64,000 nucleotides of DNA from DASQFI01 sp963780895 (lineage in GTDB: Bacteria > Acidobacteriota > Vicinamibacteria > Vicinamibacterales > SCN-69-37). Shown here in pieces: positions 20,068 through 27,840 of this stretch; the stretch's first letter is position 1, and every line of letters begins with the position of its first letter. Below the pieces are notes generated by a model. The model was not told the origin of the DNA and searched no databases. It saw only the letters and a list, made by a program, of their open reading frames with translations. The position numbers and the translations under genes are program-made. The stretch lies in assembly GCA_963780895.1 (NCBI GenBank), contig CAWAEG010000007.1, positions 434,001 to 498,000 of the forward strand, given 5' to 3'.

Positions 20068-20181
20068 GGGACGGGACTTTTTTCCACACGTTTCCACAGA
20101 CGGGTGCCAGAGGTCGACCGGTCGGACCGGTCGACCTCTGGCACCTGCTTGTGGAAACGTGTGGAAAAAAGTCCCGTCCCC
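20067..20181. repeat. Nested perfect palindrome, 32-bp plus 20-bp arms
   Basis: Outer arms 20067-20098 and 20150-20181 are 32 bp and perfect (ggggacgggacttttttcca at the edge). Inner arms 20104-20123 and 20125-20144 are 20 bp and perfect around one base. Located between convergent genes, and the permease stop codon overlaps its first base. The minus-strand EF-hand/lectin frame runs straight into it. A related element sits at 54778-54863. Confidence 0.95.
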
Positions 20182-21287
20182 TACCGAACGCGTCACGACC
20201 ACCCGGAATTCGCCGCTGTTGTCCAGCATGTGATCGTCGTTGACGCTGAGATAGAGCCGTCCGGATCGCGGCGCTCGAATCTCGGCCGTGCCGGACCCGA
20301 TCATCACCGGCAGCGCGCTTCCAATCCTCGCGATCAGCGCGCCAGCCGGTGCGTTGGGCAAGCGGTGCGTTCGTGGCCCGTCGGCCGGTGCGTGAGCCCT
20401 GCGGGTCGGCCACGTCATTGCCGTCCTCGGAGAGCTGCACGGTCCCGTTCGCCTGGAAGCGCAGCACCTGGCCCGACTGCACGAAGATGCCGGTGTCGGT
20501 CCACCGATCGCTGGCGTGCACGGTCAACGGCGTCGACGTTCCGGTCGAGCCGACCGGTCCGGCCGAGTGATACTCCGCGCTGCTCAGCCGCCCGTCATTG
20601 TTGACGTCCAGACGATCGAAGCTCGCGCGCGACCACTGCCACTCGTTCGGCTGAAATGACCCGGTCCTTGTTCAGGTCCAGGCTGGCGAACTGATCGCCG
20701 GTGCCCATGTCCGCTCCGGCCACCTCGGCACGGCTCAGCACGCCGTCGCGGTTCCGATCCAGCCAGTTGAACGCCTCACGGGTCGAGTGCCATTCGCTCG
20801 CCTCGATCCGGTTGTTGCCATTGAGGTCGAGGTAATCGAACTGGTCGCCGCGATCGTCCTCGAAGTCCGGCTCCAGGAACTCCGACCGCGTCAGGAAGTT
20901 GTCGCGGTTGCGATCGGCTCGCACGAAGCCCTCGGCGTCGTAATACCACTCGGCCCGGCTGATGCGGTTGTCGCGGTTGCGGTCTATCTGTTGAAACCGC
21001 TGCGGAGTCCAGTCATCGAGGACGTACTGGTTCGGGGAATAGTCGGGGTCGCCGGTTCGCGGCCGCGCGGCGCCCGTGCGTACCTCGTCACCGGACAGCA
21101 CGCCGTCCCCGTTCCAGTCATGGACGCGGAACGACTGGGTGCTCCCGCGCCATTCGTCGCGCGTGATGCGCCCGTCATTGTTCGCGTCCATCGCCTGAAA
21201 GCGGAACGTGCCGACCTGCTGCCCGGCGCGCTGCGCCGCGACCGGAATCGCCATCGCCAACAGCGCCGCTGTCAATGCCACTCGCAT
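20182..21287 (-). pseudogene. EF-hand protein with C-terminal LecA/PA-IL-like domain, two frame breaks
   Basis: The ATG at 21287 has GGAGG upstream and opens a signal peptide (MRVALTAALLAMAIPVAAQ). Seven EF-hand loops follow, such as DANNDGRITRDEW, DWNGDGVLSGDE, DRNRDNRISRAEW and DRNRDGVLSRAE. Near 20644 the frame ends in a false tail, but shifting by +1 restores another EF-hand (RLDVNNDGRLSSAEY) and VHASDRWTDTGIFVQSGQVL. Near 20352 a second +1 shift is needed to continue into GALIARIGSALPVMIG and GRLYLSVNDDHMLDNSG. These pieces resemble the galactose-binding LecA-like domain found in exported acidobacterial proteins. The last frame has no stop before the palindrome at 20067-20181. Either decay plus insertion of the repeat, or sequence error; an intact product would bind calcium and possibly sugars outside the cell. 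Confidence 0.75.
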
Positions 21288-21364
21288 GATGGTTGCCTCC
21301 TCCAAATTTCGACCGTTCATCGTTCGAACGGCCCTACAACGAAGGAGGCACAATCCATGCCCGC

Positions 21365-21490
21365 TTGACGAAGCACGATCATGAACTCAAGGACCTGAAA
21401 CGGGCGAGGGTGAACCGTGAGATGGCCAAGAAGGGTAGTCGTTTGCAACACGCGCACCCGATAGACTGGACCTCCTGTTGGACTGAATGA
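21365..21490 (+). CDS. Small basic protein coupled to the phosphoesterase gene
   Basis: Possible 41-residue protein starting at the TTG at 21365 (MTKHDHELKDLKRARVNREM, then AKKGS). It is highly charged and probably helical. A strong AAGGAGG at 21342-21348 is ideally placed for an ATG at 21357, but that ATG reads only three codons. One missing base after it would join it to this frame, so a start-region indel is possible. The stop overlaps the ATG of the next gene (ATGA, 21487-21490), typical of coupled bacterial genes. No family recognised. Confidence 0.4.
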   Translation: MTKHDHELKDLKRARVNREMAKKGSRLQHAHPIDWTSCWTE

Positions 21491-22479
21491 GCACGCGCAG
21501 GTACGGGCTACTCGCAGTTCTTTTCGCTATCGGGGCCGCGGCGTATGGGTCGGCCGGTCCGCCGCCCCCGACGCCCACCGCGCCCGGGACGTTCGCCTTC
21601 GCCGTACTCGGCGATGCCCCGTATTACGCGTGGGAAGATCTGAAGTACCGCGTGGTGCTGCAGGATCTCCGGGCCCACGATCTCGATCTGGTGCTGCACA
21701 TCGGCGACATGCTCTGGCGGCCGTGCACCGACGCGCGCTACCGGTCCAGCCTCGACGGGTTCAACTCCCTTCCGCATCCCGTGATCTACACGCCGGGCGA
21801 CAACGAATGGGCGGATTGCTGGGCTTCTGCCGCGGGCGGGTTCCGGCCGCTCGAAAGGCTCGCCCGCCTGCGCGAGATGTTTTTCGGCTCGCCGGAGAGC
21901 CTGGGCCGGCGGCGTGTCCCGCTGACAGCCCAGGGGCGCCGCGAACCCTTCGCCGAATTCGTGGAAAACGTTCGGTGGGTGCACGGCGGCCTCGTCTTCG
22001 CGACCGTGCACCTCGTCGGAAGCGCCAACGGCAACGATACGTTTCCCGGCCGGCGGCCCGAAGACGATGCGGAAGTCGTCAGGCGTACGGCGGCGGCGAC
22101 CGCCTGGCTCCGCGAGACGTTTGCGGAAGCCCGAACCGCAAACGCAGCAGCCGTGGTCATCGCCTTCCACGCGAATCCGGGCCTCGAGGGTGGACAGAGC
22201 CCGGATTACCGTTACTTCTTCGAGCCGTTCCTGACCGCGCTCGAGGAGGAAGTCGAGGCGTTCGGCAAACCGGTGCTCATCGCGCAGGGCGACAACCACC
22301 GGTACACAGTGGATCAGCCGATCGTCCGCCGGACCACGGGCCGGCTGCTCGAGAACCTCACTCGTCTGCAGGTGCCCGGTTCGCCGGCGGTCGGCTGGGT
22401 ACGAGTCGCCGTCACTCCAGGGCCGCCGGCGTCCTTTGCGTTCGAGCCGCGCGTCGTTCCGCGATGGAAGCTGTGGTGA
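21487..22479 (+). CDS. Exported metallophosphoesterase-like protein
   Basis: 330 residues. A signal peptide (MSTRRYGLLAVLFAIGAAAY) precedes a calcineurin-like fold. The metal-ligand blocks are in order: FAVLGDAPYY (about 37), LVLHIGDMLWRP (about 70), IYTPGDNEWADCW (about 100), VVIAFHANPG (about 220) and IAQGDNHRYTVD (about 263). These correspond to the GDxx, GDxx, GNHE-like, H and GHxH-like motifs, although the usual GN(H/D) is GDN here. Substrate unknown; probably a periplasmic phosphoesterase. The ATG overlaps the stop of the small ORF at 21365. The stop at 22479 abuts the stop of the opposing barrel gene. Confidence 0.8.
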   Translation: MSTRRYGLLAVLFAIGAAAYGSAGPPPPTPTAPGTFAFAVLGDAPYYAWEDLKYRVVLQDLRAHDLDLVLHIGDMLWRPCTDARYRSSLDGFNSLPHPVIYTPGDNEWADCWASAAGGFRPLERLARLREMFFGSPESLGRRRVPLTAQGRREPFAEFVENVRWVHGGLVFATVHLVGSANGNDTFPGRRPEDDAEVVRRTAAATAWLRETFAEARTANAAAVVIAFHANPGLEGGQSPDYRYFFEPFLTALEEEVEAFGKPVLIAQGDNHRYTVDQPIVRRTTGRLLENLTRLQVPGSPAVGWVRVAVTPGPPASFAFEPRVVPRWKLW

Positions 22480-23071
22480 TCACCAAGTGAAGCTGGCCGT
22501 GAGGCCGAACCGGATGTCGAAAAAGTAGTTGGGTCTGCTGAGCAGCAGCCCCGCTTCAGGTCGAAGGCTCAAGCGATCGTTCAGCTGGATGCGTACGCCG
22601 CCCGCGCCACCCCACACCCGGTCCGTGTGGCGGCTCTCGAACACTTCGGTGCCGACGGTGACCGGTGCTCCCGTTGGACCGCGCTCGACGACCGGATACT
22701 CGCTGCGTTGTTTCACGTTCAGTCACTCCGAACGTGCCCGCCGCATAGGGCTGGACCTTCCCGTCCGACCAGTAATACGCCACCTGACCCAGCAGTCGCG
22801 TGCCGCTCGCATCGAATTGGACCCCGCTCGAGAACGTCCGGCTGTTCGAAAAACCTTCTACCCGCAGCTCGACGCCCAGGCCGTTCCGCCACCGGTAGCC
22901 GGCGCCGCCTCCGGCAGCCACTCCGGTGCCCAGCCTCGACTCGTCATCCCACAGCGTGGTGACCGCGAGGCTGCCCAGCAACTCGGGGCCGGTGGATGAA
23001 GCGGTCGATTGGGCGAGGGCGAGCGTCGGCCAGAGACACAGTGCGGCGGCGAGCCCTCCGAGAACACGCAT
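22480..23071 (-). pseudogene. Outer-membrane beta-barrel protein, one frame break
   Basis: The ATG at 23071 is followed by a signal peptide (MRVLGGLAAALCLWPTLALA). Amphipathic strands of an 8-strand OmpA/PagP-like barrel follow, e.g. LLGSLAVTTLWDDESRLGTG, GYRWRNGLGVELRVEGF and LLGQVAYYWSDGKVQPYAAG. Near 22716-22720 a +1 shift is needed to continue as KQRSEYPVVERGP and then VWGGAGGVRIQLNDRL, SLRPEAGLLL and the terminal strand FDIRFGLTASFTW. The C-terminal aromatic residue is the usual barrel-assembly signal. The restored protein would be 196 residues. The second half is fully conserved in character, which favours a sequencing indel or a very recent mutation over old decay. Confidence 0.75.
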
Positions 23072-23131
23072 GGATGACCTCCTCCCGTGAATGCGTTAGC
23101 GGGCGGAGGAAGAGCTCACGGATGTCGGACA

Positions 23132-23167
23132 GAACGGGACGGCGTGGCGCCAGCCACGCCAGCGTTC
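23132..23167. terminator. GC hairpin between minus-strand genes
   Basis: Stem ggcgtggc/gccacgcc at 23141-23148 and 23153-23160 with a 4-base loop, flanked by gaacg/cgttc at 23132-23136 and 23163-23167. It lies after the S46 peptidase stop on the minus strand and before the barrel gene, a good place for termination. No U-tract. Confidence 0.4.
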
Positions 23168-23209
23168 TTCAATAGAGCGATAGATCAATCGAGCGATCAA
23201 TCACTAGAT

Positions 23210-25381
23210 CTAACTGGCCGTTTTGGCCGGCGCGGCACGGGTGACGCCCAGCAGCTCGTCGGCGAGCGCGCCCGCGTCGTACAGCTTGCGCAGCGCCTCG
23301 ATCATCCCGGCGCTGTGCACGGCGACCGCCCGATTGGCGTTGGGGTTGAAGACCACGTTGCCAATCAGACTCTCGATGTTGCCGTCGAAGATGAGCCCGA
23401 CCAGCTGTCCGTCACGATTGATGACCGGAGAGCCGGAGTTGCCGCCGATGATGTCGCAGTCGGAGACGAAGTTCAGGGGCGTCGAGAGATTCAGCCGGGT
23501 CCGCCGGTCGATGTACCGCTGCGGCAGGTTGTAGGGCGGTTTCATGCCGAAGCTCTGCGCGCGGTCGTACAGCCCGTAGTAGGTCGTGACCGGCGGTGCC
23601 TGGGTGCCATTCATCGGGTACCCGCGCACGGTCCCGAAGGACAGCCGGAGCGTGAACGTCGCGTCGGGATACGCGGACCTGCCGTACGCGGCAAACCGCG
23701 CGCGGCCGAGCCGTTCGCCCGCCGACGACTCGATGCTCTCGATTTCGCCCTCGAACGTTTTCGTCGTCTCGCGGACGATCGGCTCGACGTTGCGCGCAAG
23801 GACAATGAGCGGATCCGTGGAAGACTCGATCGCGGCCTTGCCGCCTTCCACGAGCGCTTTTCTGAAGGCCGGGTCGGCCATCTTGCTGCCGCCAATCGCA
23901 GCCTTGGCCGCGTCGGGCGACGTCTTGCCGCCGAGCGCCGCCTTGATGAACGGATCGTCCGGACCCAGCTCCTCGAGCGATTGCTGGAGGCTGTCGGCGA
24001 GCACCGCGATGTCCATCTCCAAATAGTGCGGCGCCGGTGAGAGCAGGCTCAGCTTCAACGAATCGAGCTGCGCGTCATGGAAACCCTCGAGGCGCTGCAC
24101 GTCCGGCTTTGCGATCTCCTGTCCGTACCGCACGATCGTGAAGGCGAGCGAGGCGAGGCTGGATCCGCGGAGCGCGCGGAACCGGAACGGCTTGTAGAGC
24201 TGGCGGGCCCGCACCTGCGCTCGCGCGATGTCGTCCCAGGCCGAGCCGTACGCAGCCTTCCACTCGGCGTTGGCGTCGATCCGCGCGCGGAACTCCTGCT
24301 GGTCCGTCCGCTTCTTCTCGAAAATCTCGGTGTCCGCGAGGCCGCGCGCTTCGCCCGAGAGCGCCTTGCTGGCGTTCTCGAGTGAGAAGACGAAGTCGGT
24401 GGTCTGACGCGCCTGCTCGGGTCCGCGCTCGCCGTAGTGACGCAGCGCGACCAGCCGGCGTTCGATCGTGGCCAGCGAAATGGGATACAGCACGTCGCGG
24501 AGAAACTCGAGCTGCGCGAGCGTCTTCAGCCGATCGGTCGAGCCCGGATGGCCGGCGACGAAGACCAGATCGTTGGGCGCGGCGCCTTTGGCCGACCATT
24601 TGAGGTAGTGCGCCGTCTTGAGGGGGCGGCCCCTGTCATAGACGCGCACGAGGGCCATGTCGAGGTCGTACCGTGGGTAGGTGAAGTTGTCGGGGTCGCC
24701 GCCGAAAAACGCCGCCTGTTGTTCCGGCGCGAACACCAGACGAACGTCCGTGTACTTCTGATACCGGTACACCCAGTACTCGCCCCCTGAATAGAGCGCG
24801 ACGACGTCCGATCGGAGCCCGGTCTTGTCGAGGCTCTCTTTTTCGATGCGGGCCGTTTCGGCCCGCCTCGCCTCGAGCGCCTGTTGATCGTTCAGCCCCG
24901 GCTTCACCGCCGCGCGGACGCGCTCGGTCACGTTCTCCATCGAGGTGAGGACGTTGAGCTCGAGATCGGGCGTCTTCAGTTCCTGGGCGCGCGTCGGGGC
25001 GTAAAAGCCGGTTTTCATCAAGTCGCGTTTCGGCGTCGAGAGCTTCTGCATCTGTCCGGCCGCGACGTGATGGTTCGTCAGGACGAGGCCGTTCGCGCTG
25101 ACGAATGAGCCCGAGCCGCCGTCGTTGAACCGCACGCTCGAGAGCCGGATGTGATCGAGCCACTCCGTGCTGGGCGTGAAACCGTATTTGTCTTGAAGCA
25201 CCTTGAGCGGCACGTTGTCGAAGGTCCACATCCCTTCGTCGCGTGCCGCGACGGGATCGCCCATCGACACGGCCGCGCCAGCAACGATGACGAGCGCGAG
25301 CAGCGCGCGGGTGAGAGGGCCGGCGTGAGCGGCGCACAGGGACGGATGGTGGGACGATGTGCTGTTTCGAAAGGGCAACAT
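23210..25381 (-). CDS. S46 family dipeptidyl peptidase
   Basis: 723 residues, ATG at 25381, with a long signal region (cleavage probably after about residue 47, near MGDPVAARDEG). The trypsin-like double-barrel catalytic residues of S46 are visible: His in LVLTNHHVAAGQMQK (about 105), Asp in RYDLDMALVRVYDRG (about 240) and Ser in IGGNSGSPVINRDG (about 648). The helical insert typical of DPP7/DPP11 lies between. MWTFDNVPLKVLQDKYGFTP at the mature N-terminus is a hallmark of the family. These periplasmic enzymes release dipeptides from oligopeptide N-termini. I did not infer P1 specificity because the determining residue could not be aligned with certainty. Confidence 0.94.
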   Translation of the reverse strand: MLPFRNSTSSHHPSLCAAHAGPLTRALLALVIVAGAAVSMGDPVAARDEGMWTFDNVPLKVLQDKYGFTPSTEWLDHIRLSSVRFNDGGSGSFVSANGLVLTNHHVAAGQMQKLSTPKRDLMKTGFYAPTRAQELKTPDLELNVLTSMENVTERVRAAVKPGLNDQQALEARRAETARIEKESLDKTGLRSDVVALYSGGEYWVYRYQKYTDVRLVFAPEQQAAFFGGDPDNFTYPRYDLDMALVRVYDRGRPLKTAHYLKWSAKGAAPNDLVFVAGHPGSTDRLKTLAQLEFLRDVLYPISLATIERRLVALRHYGERGPEQARQTTDFVFSLENASKALSGEARGLADTEIFEKKRTDQQEFRARIDANAEWKAAYGSAWDDIARAQVRARQLYKPFRFRALRGSSLASLAFTIVRYGQEIAKPDVQRLEGFHDAQLDSLKLSLLSPAPHYLEMDIAVLADSLQQSLEELGPDDPFIKAALGGKTSPDAAKAAIGGSKMADPAFRKALVEGGKAAIESSTDPLIVLARNVEPIVRETTKTFEGEIESIESSAGERLGRARFAAYGRSAYPDATFTLRLSFGTVRGYPMNGTQAPPVTTYYGLYDRAQSFGMKPPYNLPQRYIDRRTRLNLSTPLNFVSDCDIIGGNSGSPVINRDGQLVGLIFDGNIESLIGNVVFNPNANRAVAVHSAGMIEALRKLYDAGALADELLGVTRAAPAKTAS

Positions 25382-25688
25382 GCGGCCAACGTATCACACG
25401 GTCGTCGGACCGGCGGCCGCACGTGTCCTGCCTCAAAAATGGACATCCTGCTGAGCGAGCTCCTGGGCGGTCTGCAGAACTGGGAGGAGTTCGTGCGTGT
25501 GTCGTCCGGCTGCTGGCTGCCGCAGGCCTGGGCGCCGTGGCAAGATGTCCAAATCCACACGCTCGCTCTTCACTTCCGGACACAATGCGCAGTCGTCTCG
25601 ATAATGTTTCGCGCAGTTGACAATTTCTTGTCCGTCAGCACAAACGTCGCGCAGGTGAGATCCGTCTCATGCTGTGGGGCACACAGAC
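25382..25688. other. Non-coding spacer with an inverted pair
   Basis: About 307 bp upstream of the divergent S46 and HExxH-protein genes. No convincing ORF. It contains a 15-bp inverted pair (25437-25451 and 25540-25554, two mismatches) about 100 bp apart and a TTGACA at about 25616 without an obvious -10. Both promoters probably lie here. Confidence 0.4.
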
Positions 25689-26180
25689 ATGCTGTCGGCG
25701 TACCTGCTCTCGGCAGTGATCGGCATCATGCCGCCGGTCGTGATGAAGAGCCCGCGGGTACGGCCGATGTCCCAGACGGCCCGCGAGATCGTCGCGGACG
25801 CGGCGAGACGTTCGCCGACCATCACGCGGCTCCTGGAAATCATCGAGCGGTCCGACACGATCGTCTACATCGATCTCGACTTCAATCTTCGAAGTGAGGG
25901 GGCGACCACCCTCATCGCGTCAAACACGCTCTGCCGCTTCGTTCGCGTCGCGGTCGGTCAGATGCTCACGCCTCATCGCCGCATCGAGATGCTCGGCCAC
26001 GAGCTGCAGCATGCAGTAGAGATTATTCAGGCGCCGCAGGTTCGTGACGCGTCGGGTGTGCGGCAGTTGTTCTCGAAGATTGGCTGGCTGCTGACCGATC
26101 TGAGCTACGAGAGCCCCGCCGCGATTGGCACGGAGCGTCAGGTCCGCAAGGAGCTGATTTCGTCACCGCTCCGGCGGTAG
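25689..26180 (+). CDS. Hypothetical protein with HExxH motif
   Basis: 163 residues from the ATG at 25689 (MLSAYLLSAVIGIMPPVVM); a GTG at 25674 would add five residues. The N-terminus is hydrophobic enough for a signal or anchor. The middle reads VYIDLDFNLRSEGATTLIAS, then FVRVAVGQMLTPHRRIEMLG followed by HELQHAVEI, which fits the HExxH zinc metallopeptidase motif with a preceding Gly. The rest is short and ends in basic residues. No named family recognised, but this architecture (a small exported protein with HELxHA) recurs in Acidobacteria as an unannotated putative peptidase. Followed by a word repeat and an amidohydrolase on the same strand. Confidence 0.65.
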   Translation: MLSAYLLSAVIGIMPPVVMKSPRVRPMSQTAREIVADAARRSPTITRLLEIIERSDTIVYIDLDFNLRSEGATTLIASNTLCRFVRVAVGQMLTPHRRIEMLGHELQHAVEIIQAPQVRDASGVRQLFSKIGWLLTDLSYESPAAIGTERQVRKELISSPLRR

Positions 26181-26252
26181 GGCGAAGGCCGCAGGCCGAA
26201 GGCCATAGGCCATAGGCCATAGGCCAATGCCAAAGGCCAAAGGCCAAAGGAA
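26181..26252. repeat. Tandem 7-mer repeat (ataggcc/aaaggcc)
   Basis: About 70 bp of near-perfect heptamers: several gaaggcc, then ataggcc copies, then aaaggcc copies. Located between the HExxH-protein gene and the amidohydrolase. One orientation only, so no long hairpin, although ggcc itself is palindromic. Confidence 0.8.
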
Positions 26253-26273
26253 AGCACGAGCCCAGGCGGCGAC

Positions 26274-27671
26274 GTGCTTTACGATACCGGCGTGGCCAGC
26301 CGCACCCCGACCCTTACCTGTGTTCTTTCAGTCGTCTTGACTATGGCGCCGGTTGGGGTAACGACCCGGCCAGAGACTCTGCCCGCGCAGGGTCCGCCGC
26401 GACCCCTCGCGCTCGTCGGCGGCACCCTCGTCGACGGCTTCGGCAGCACCCCGATTCGCAACTCGGTTGTCCTCGTCGAAGGTGAGCGCATCAAGGCCGT
26501 CGGGCAGGTGGGCTCGCTGGCCGTGCCGGCCGGCGTCGAGGTGGTTTCCACCGAAGGGATGACCGTGCTGCCCGGCCTGTGGGACATGCACGTCCACCTC
26601 ATGATCACCGGCCACTCGGACTACGCGCACTGGGACAAGACGTATCCCTCGCGATTCGAGAAGGAGATCATGCCGGCGTCGGCCCGGCAGCTTCTCATGG
26701 CGGGTGTGACGACGGCGCGCGACCTTGGCGGGCCGCTCGAGGCCAGTCTCAACGTCCGCAACGCCATCAACCGCGGCGACATTCCGGGGCCGACACTCTA
26801 CGTCTCCGGTCCGTTCATCCAGCACGCGCCGTACCCCGGCACCGAGCAGTTCCGGTGGGGCGTGAAGGGCGTGGCCGACGCGAAGGCAAAGGTCGAAAGC
26901 CTGGCCAAGGCGGGCGTCGACGTGATCAAGCTCATCGATCAGGATCAGATGACGATCGACGAGGTGAACGCCGTCGTGACGACGGCGCACGCCAACCGGT
27001 TGCCGGTGGTGGCCCACTCGCACAGGCCCGAAGAGATCCGCCGCGGTCTCGCGGCAGGCGTGGATAACTTCGAGCACACCGGCCTCGCGACCGCGCCTGA
27101 ATACCCGCCCGACGTCATGGACGCGATCCGCGCCCGCACATCGCAGATGAGCCTGGGCCCGTTTTTCTGGACACCGACGGTCGAGGGGCTCTTCAACTAC
27201 GACTACCTCCGCGACAACCCCGAGATGCTGGACGATCCGTCCTGGACGCTCGGCCTCGCACCGGACATCGTGAACGACATCCGACGGTCACTGCAGCATC
27301 CTGAGGCGCTGAGCTACTACCAGCTCACGCCCGCGCGGAAGCCGACGCTCAAACGGAAGATCACGCAGCTGCGCGAGGCCGGGGCCACGTTGCTCGTCGG
27401 CACCGACAGCGGCATCCCGATGCAGTTTCACAGCCAGAGCACCTGGAACGAGCTCGACATCTGGGTTCGCGAAATGGGTATCCCGCCGATGGAGGCCATC
27501 CGCGGCGCCACGTATTGGCCGTCGCTCATGATGAAGAAGGACGGCGAGGTCGGCACGGTGACGCCGGGGAAATACGCTGACATCATCGCCGTGAGAGGCG
27601 ACGTGCTGCGGTACATCAATCTGCTGCAGCGCGTGGACATCGTGATCAAGCATGGGCGGCGTGTGAAGTAG
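26274..27671 (+). CDS. Exported amidohydrolase family protein
   Basis: 465 residues from the GTG at 26274; a GTG at 26292 (MASRTPTLTC) is an equally good start and neither has a clear ribosome binding site. A signal peptide (TCVLSVVLTMAPVGV) precedes the composite domain (ALVGGTLVDGFGSTPIRNSV). Metal site motifs: LPGLWDMHVHLM (about 107), Lys in VIKLIDQDQM (about 218), His in VVAHSHRPEEI (about 245), a further His in FEHTGLA and Asp in LVGTDSGIPMQFH (about 378). The end, GTVTPGKYADIIAVRGD, closes the composite domain. It belongs to the same broad superfamily as the gene at 1293 but is not its close paralogue. Likely a periplasmic metal-dependent hydrolase with unknown substrate. Confidence 0.87.
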   Translation: MLYDTGVASRTPTLTCVLSVVLTMAPVGVTTRPETLPAQGPPRPLALVGGTLVDGFGSTPIRNSVVLVEGERIKAVGQVGSLAVPAGVEVVSTEGMTVLPGLWDMHVHLMITGHSDYAHWDKTYPSRFEKEIMPASARQLLMAGVTTARDLGGPLEASLNVRNAINRGDIPGPTLYVSGPFIQHAPYPGTEQFRWGVKGVADAKAKVESLAKAGVDVIKLIDQDQMTIDEVNAVVTTAHANRLPVVAHSHRPEEIRRGLAAGVDNFEHTGLATAPEYPPDVMDAIRARTSQMSLGPFFWTPTVEGLFNYDYLRDNPEMLDDPSWTLGLAPDIVNDIRRSLQHPEALSYYQLTPARKPTLKRKITQLREAGATLLVGTDSGIPMQFHSQSTWNELDIWVREMGIPPMEAIRGATYWPSLMMKKDGEVGTVTPGKYADIIAVRGDVLRYINLLQRVDIVIKHGRRVK

Positions 27672-27775
27672 GCCAAAGGGCGAAGCGCGAAGGCCGAAGC
27701 CGGAAAGACGGGAGGCCGGAGCGGAGACAGAAGACCAGAGGCGGAGACTGAACACCGAAGGCTCATGACCGATGG
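27672..27775. repeat. Purine-rich word-repeat spacer
   Basis: The spacer after the amidohydrolase holds degenerate words such as gaaggccgaagcc, ggaggccgga and cggagaca, all in one orientation. It resembles the arrays at 26181-26252 and 5344-5425. The ribosome binding site of the next gene (gaaagga near 27824) lies after it. Confidence 0.45.
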
Positions 27776-27840
27776 CGAAGCGGAAGACAGCCGGCCCTCG
27801 GATCGCGGTAATGTGACTCGGACGAAAGGACACTCTTTCC

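Noticed and set aside
25438..25620. Short ORF starting at the ATG at 25439
   Set aside because: No ribosome binding site, no stop near a sensible end, and the inverted pair explains part of the sequence.
26181..26252. CRISPR-like array
   Set aside because: Units are only 7 bp with no spacers and no cas genes nearby.
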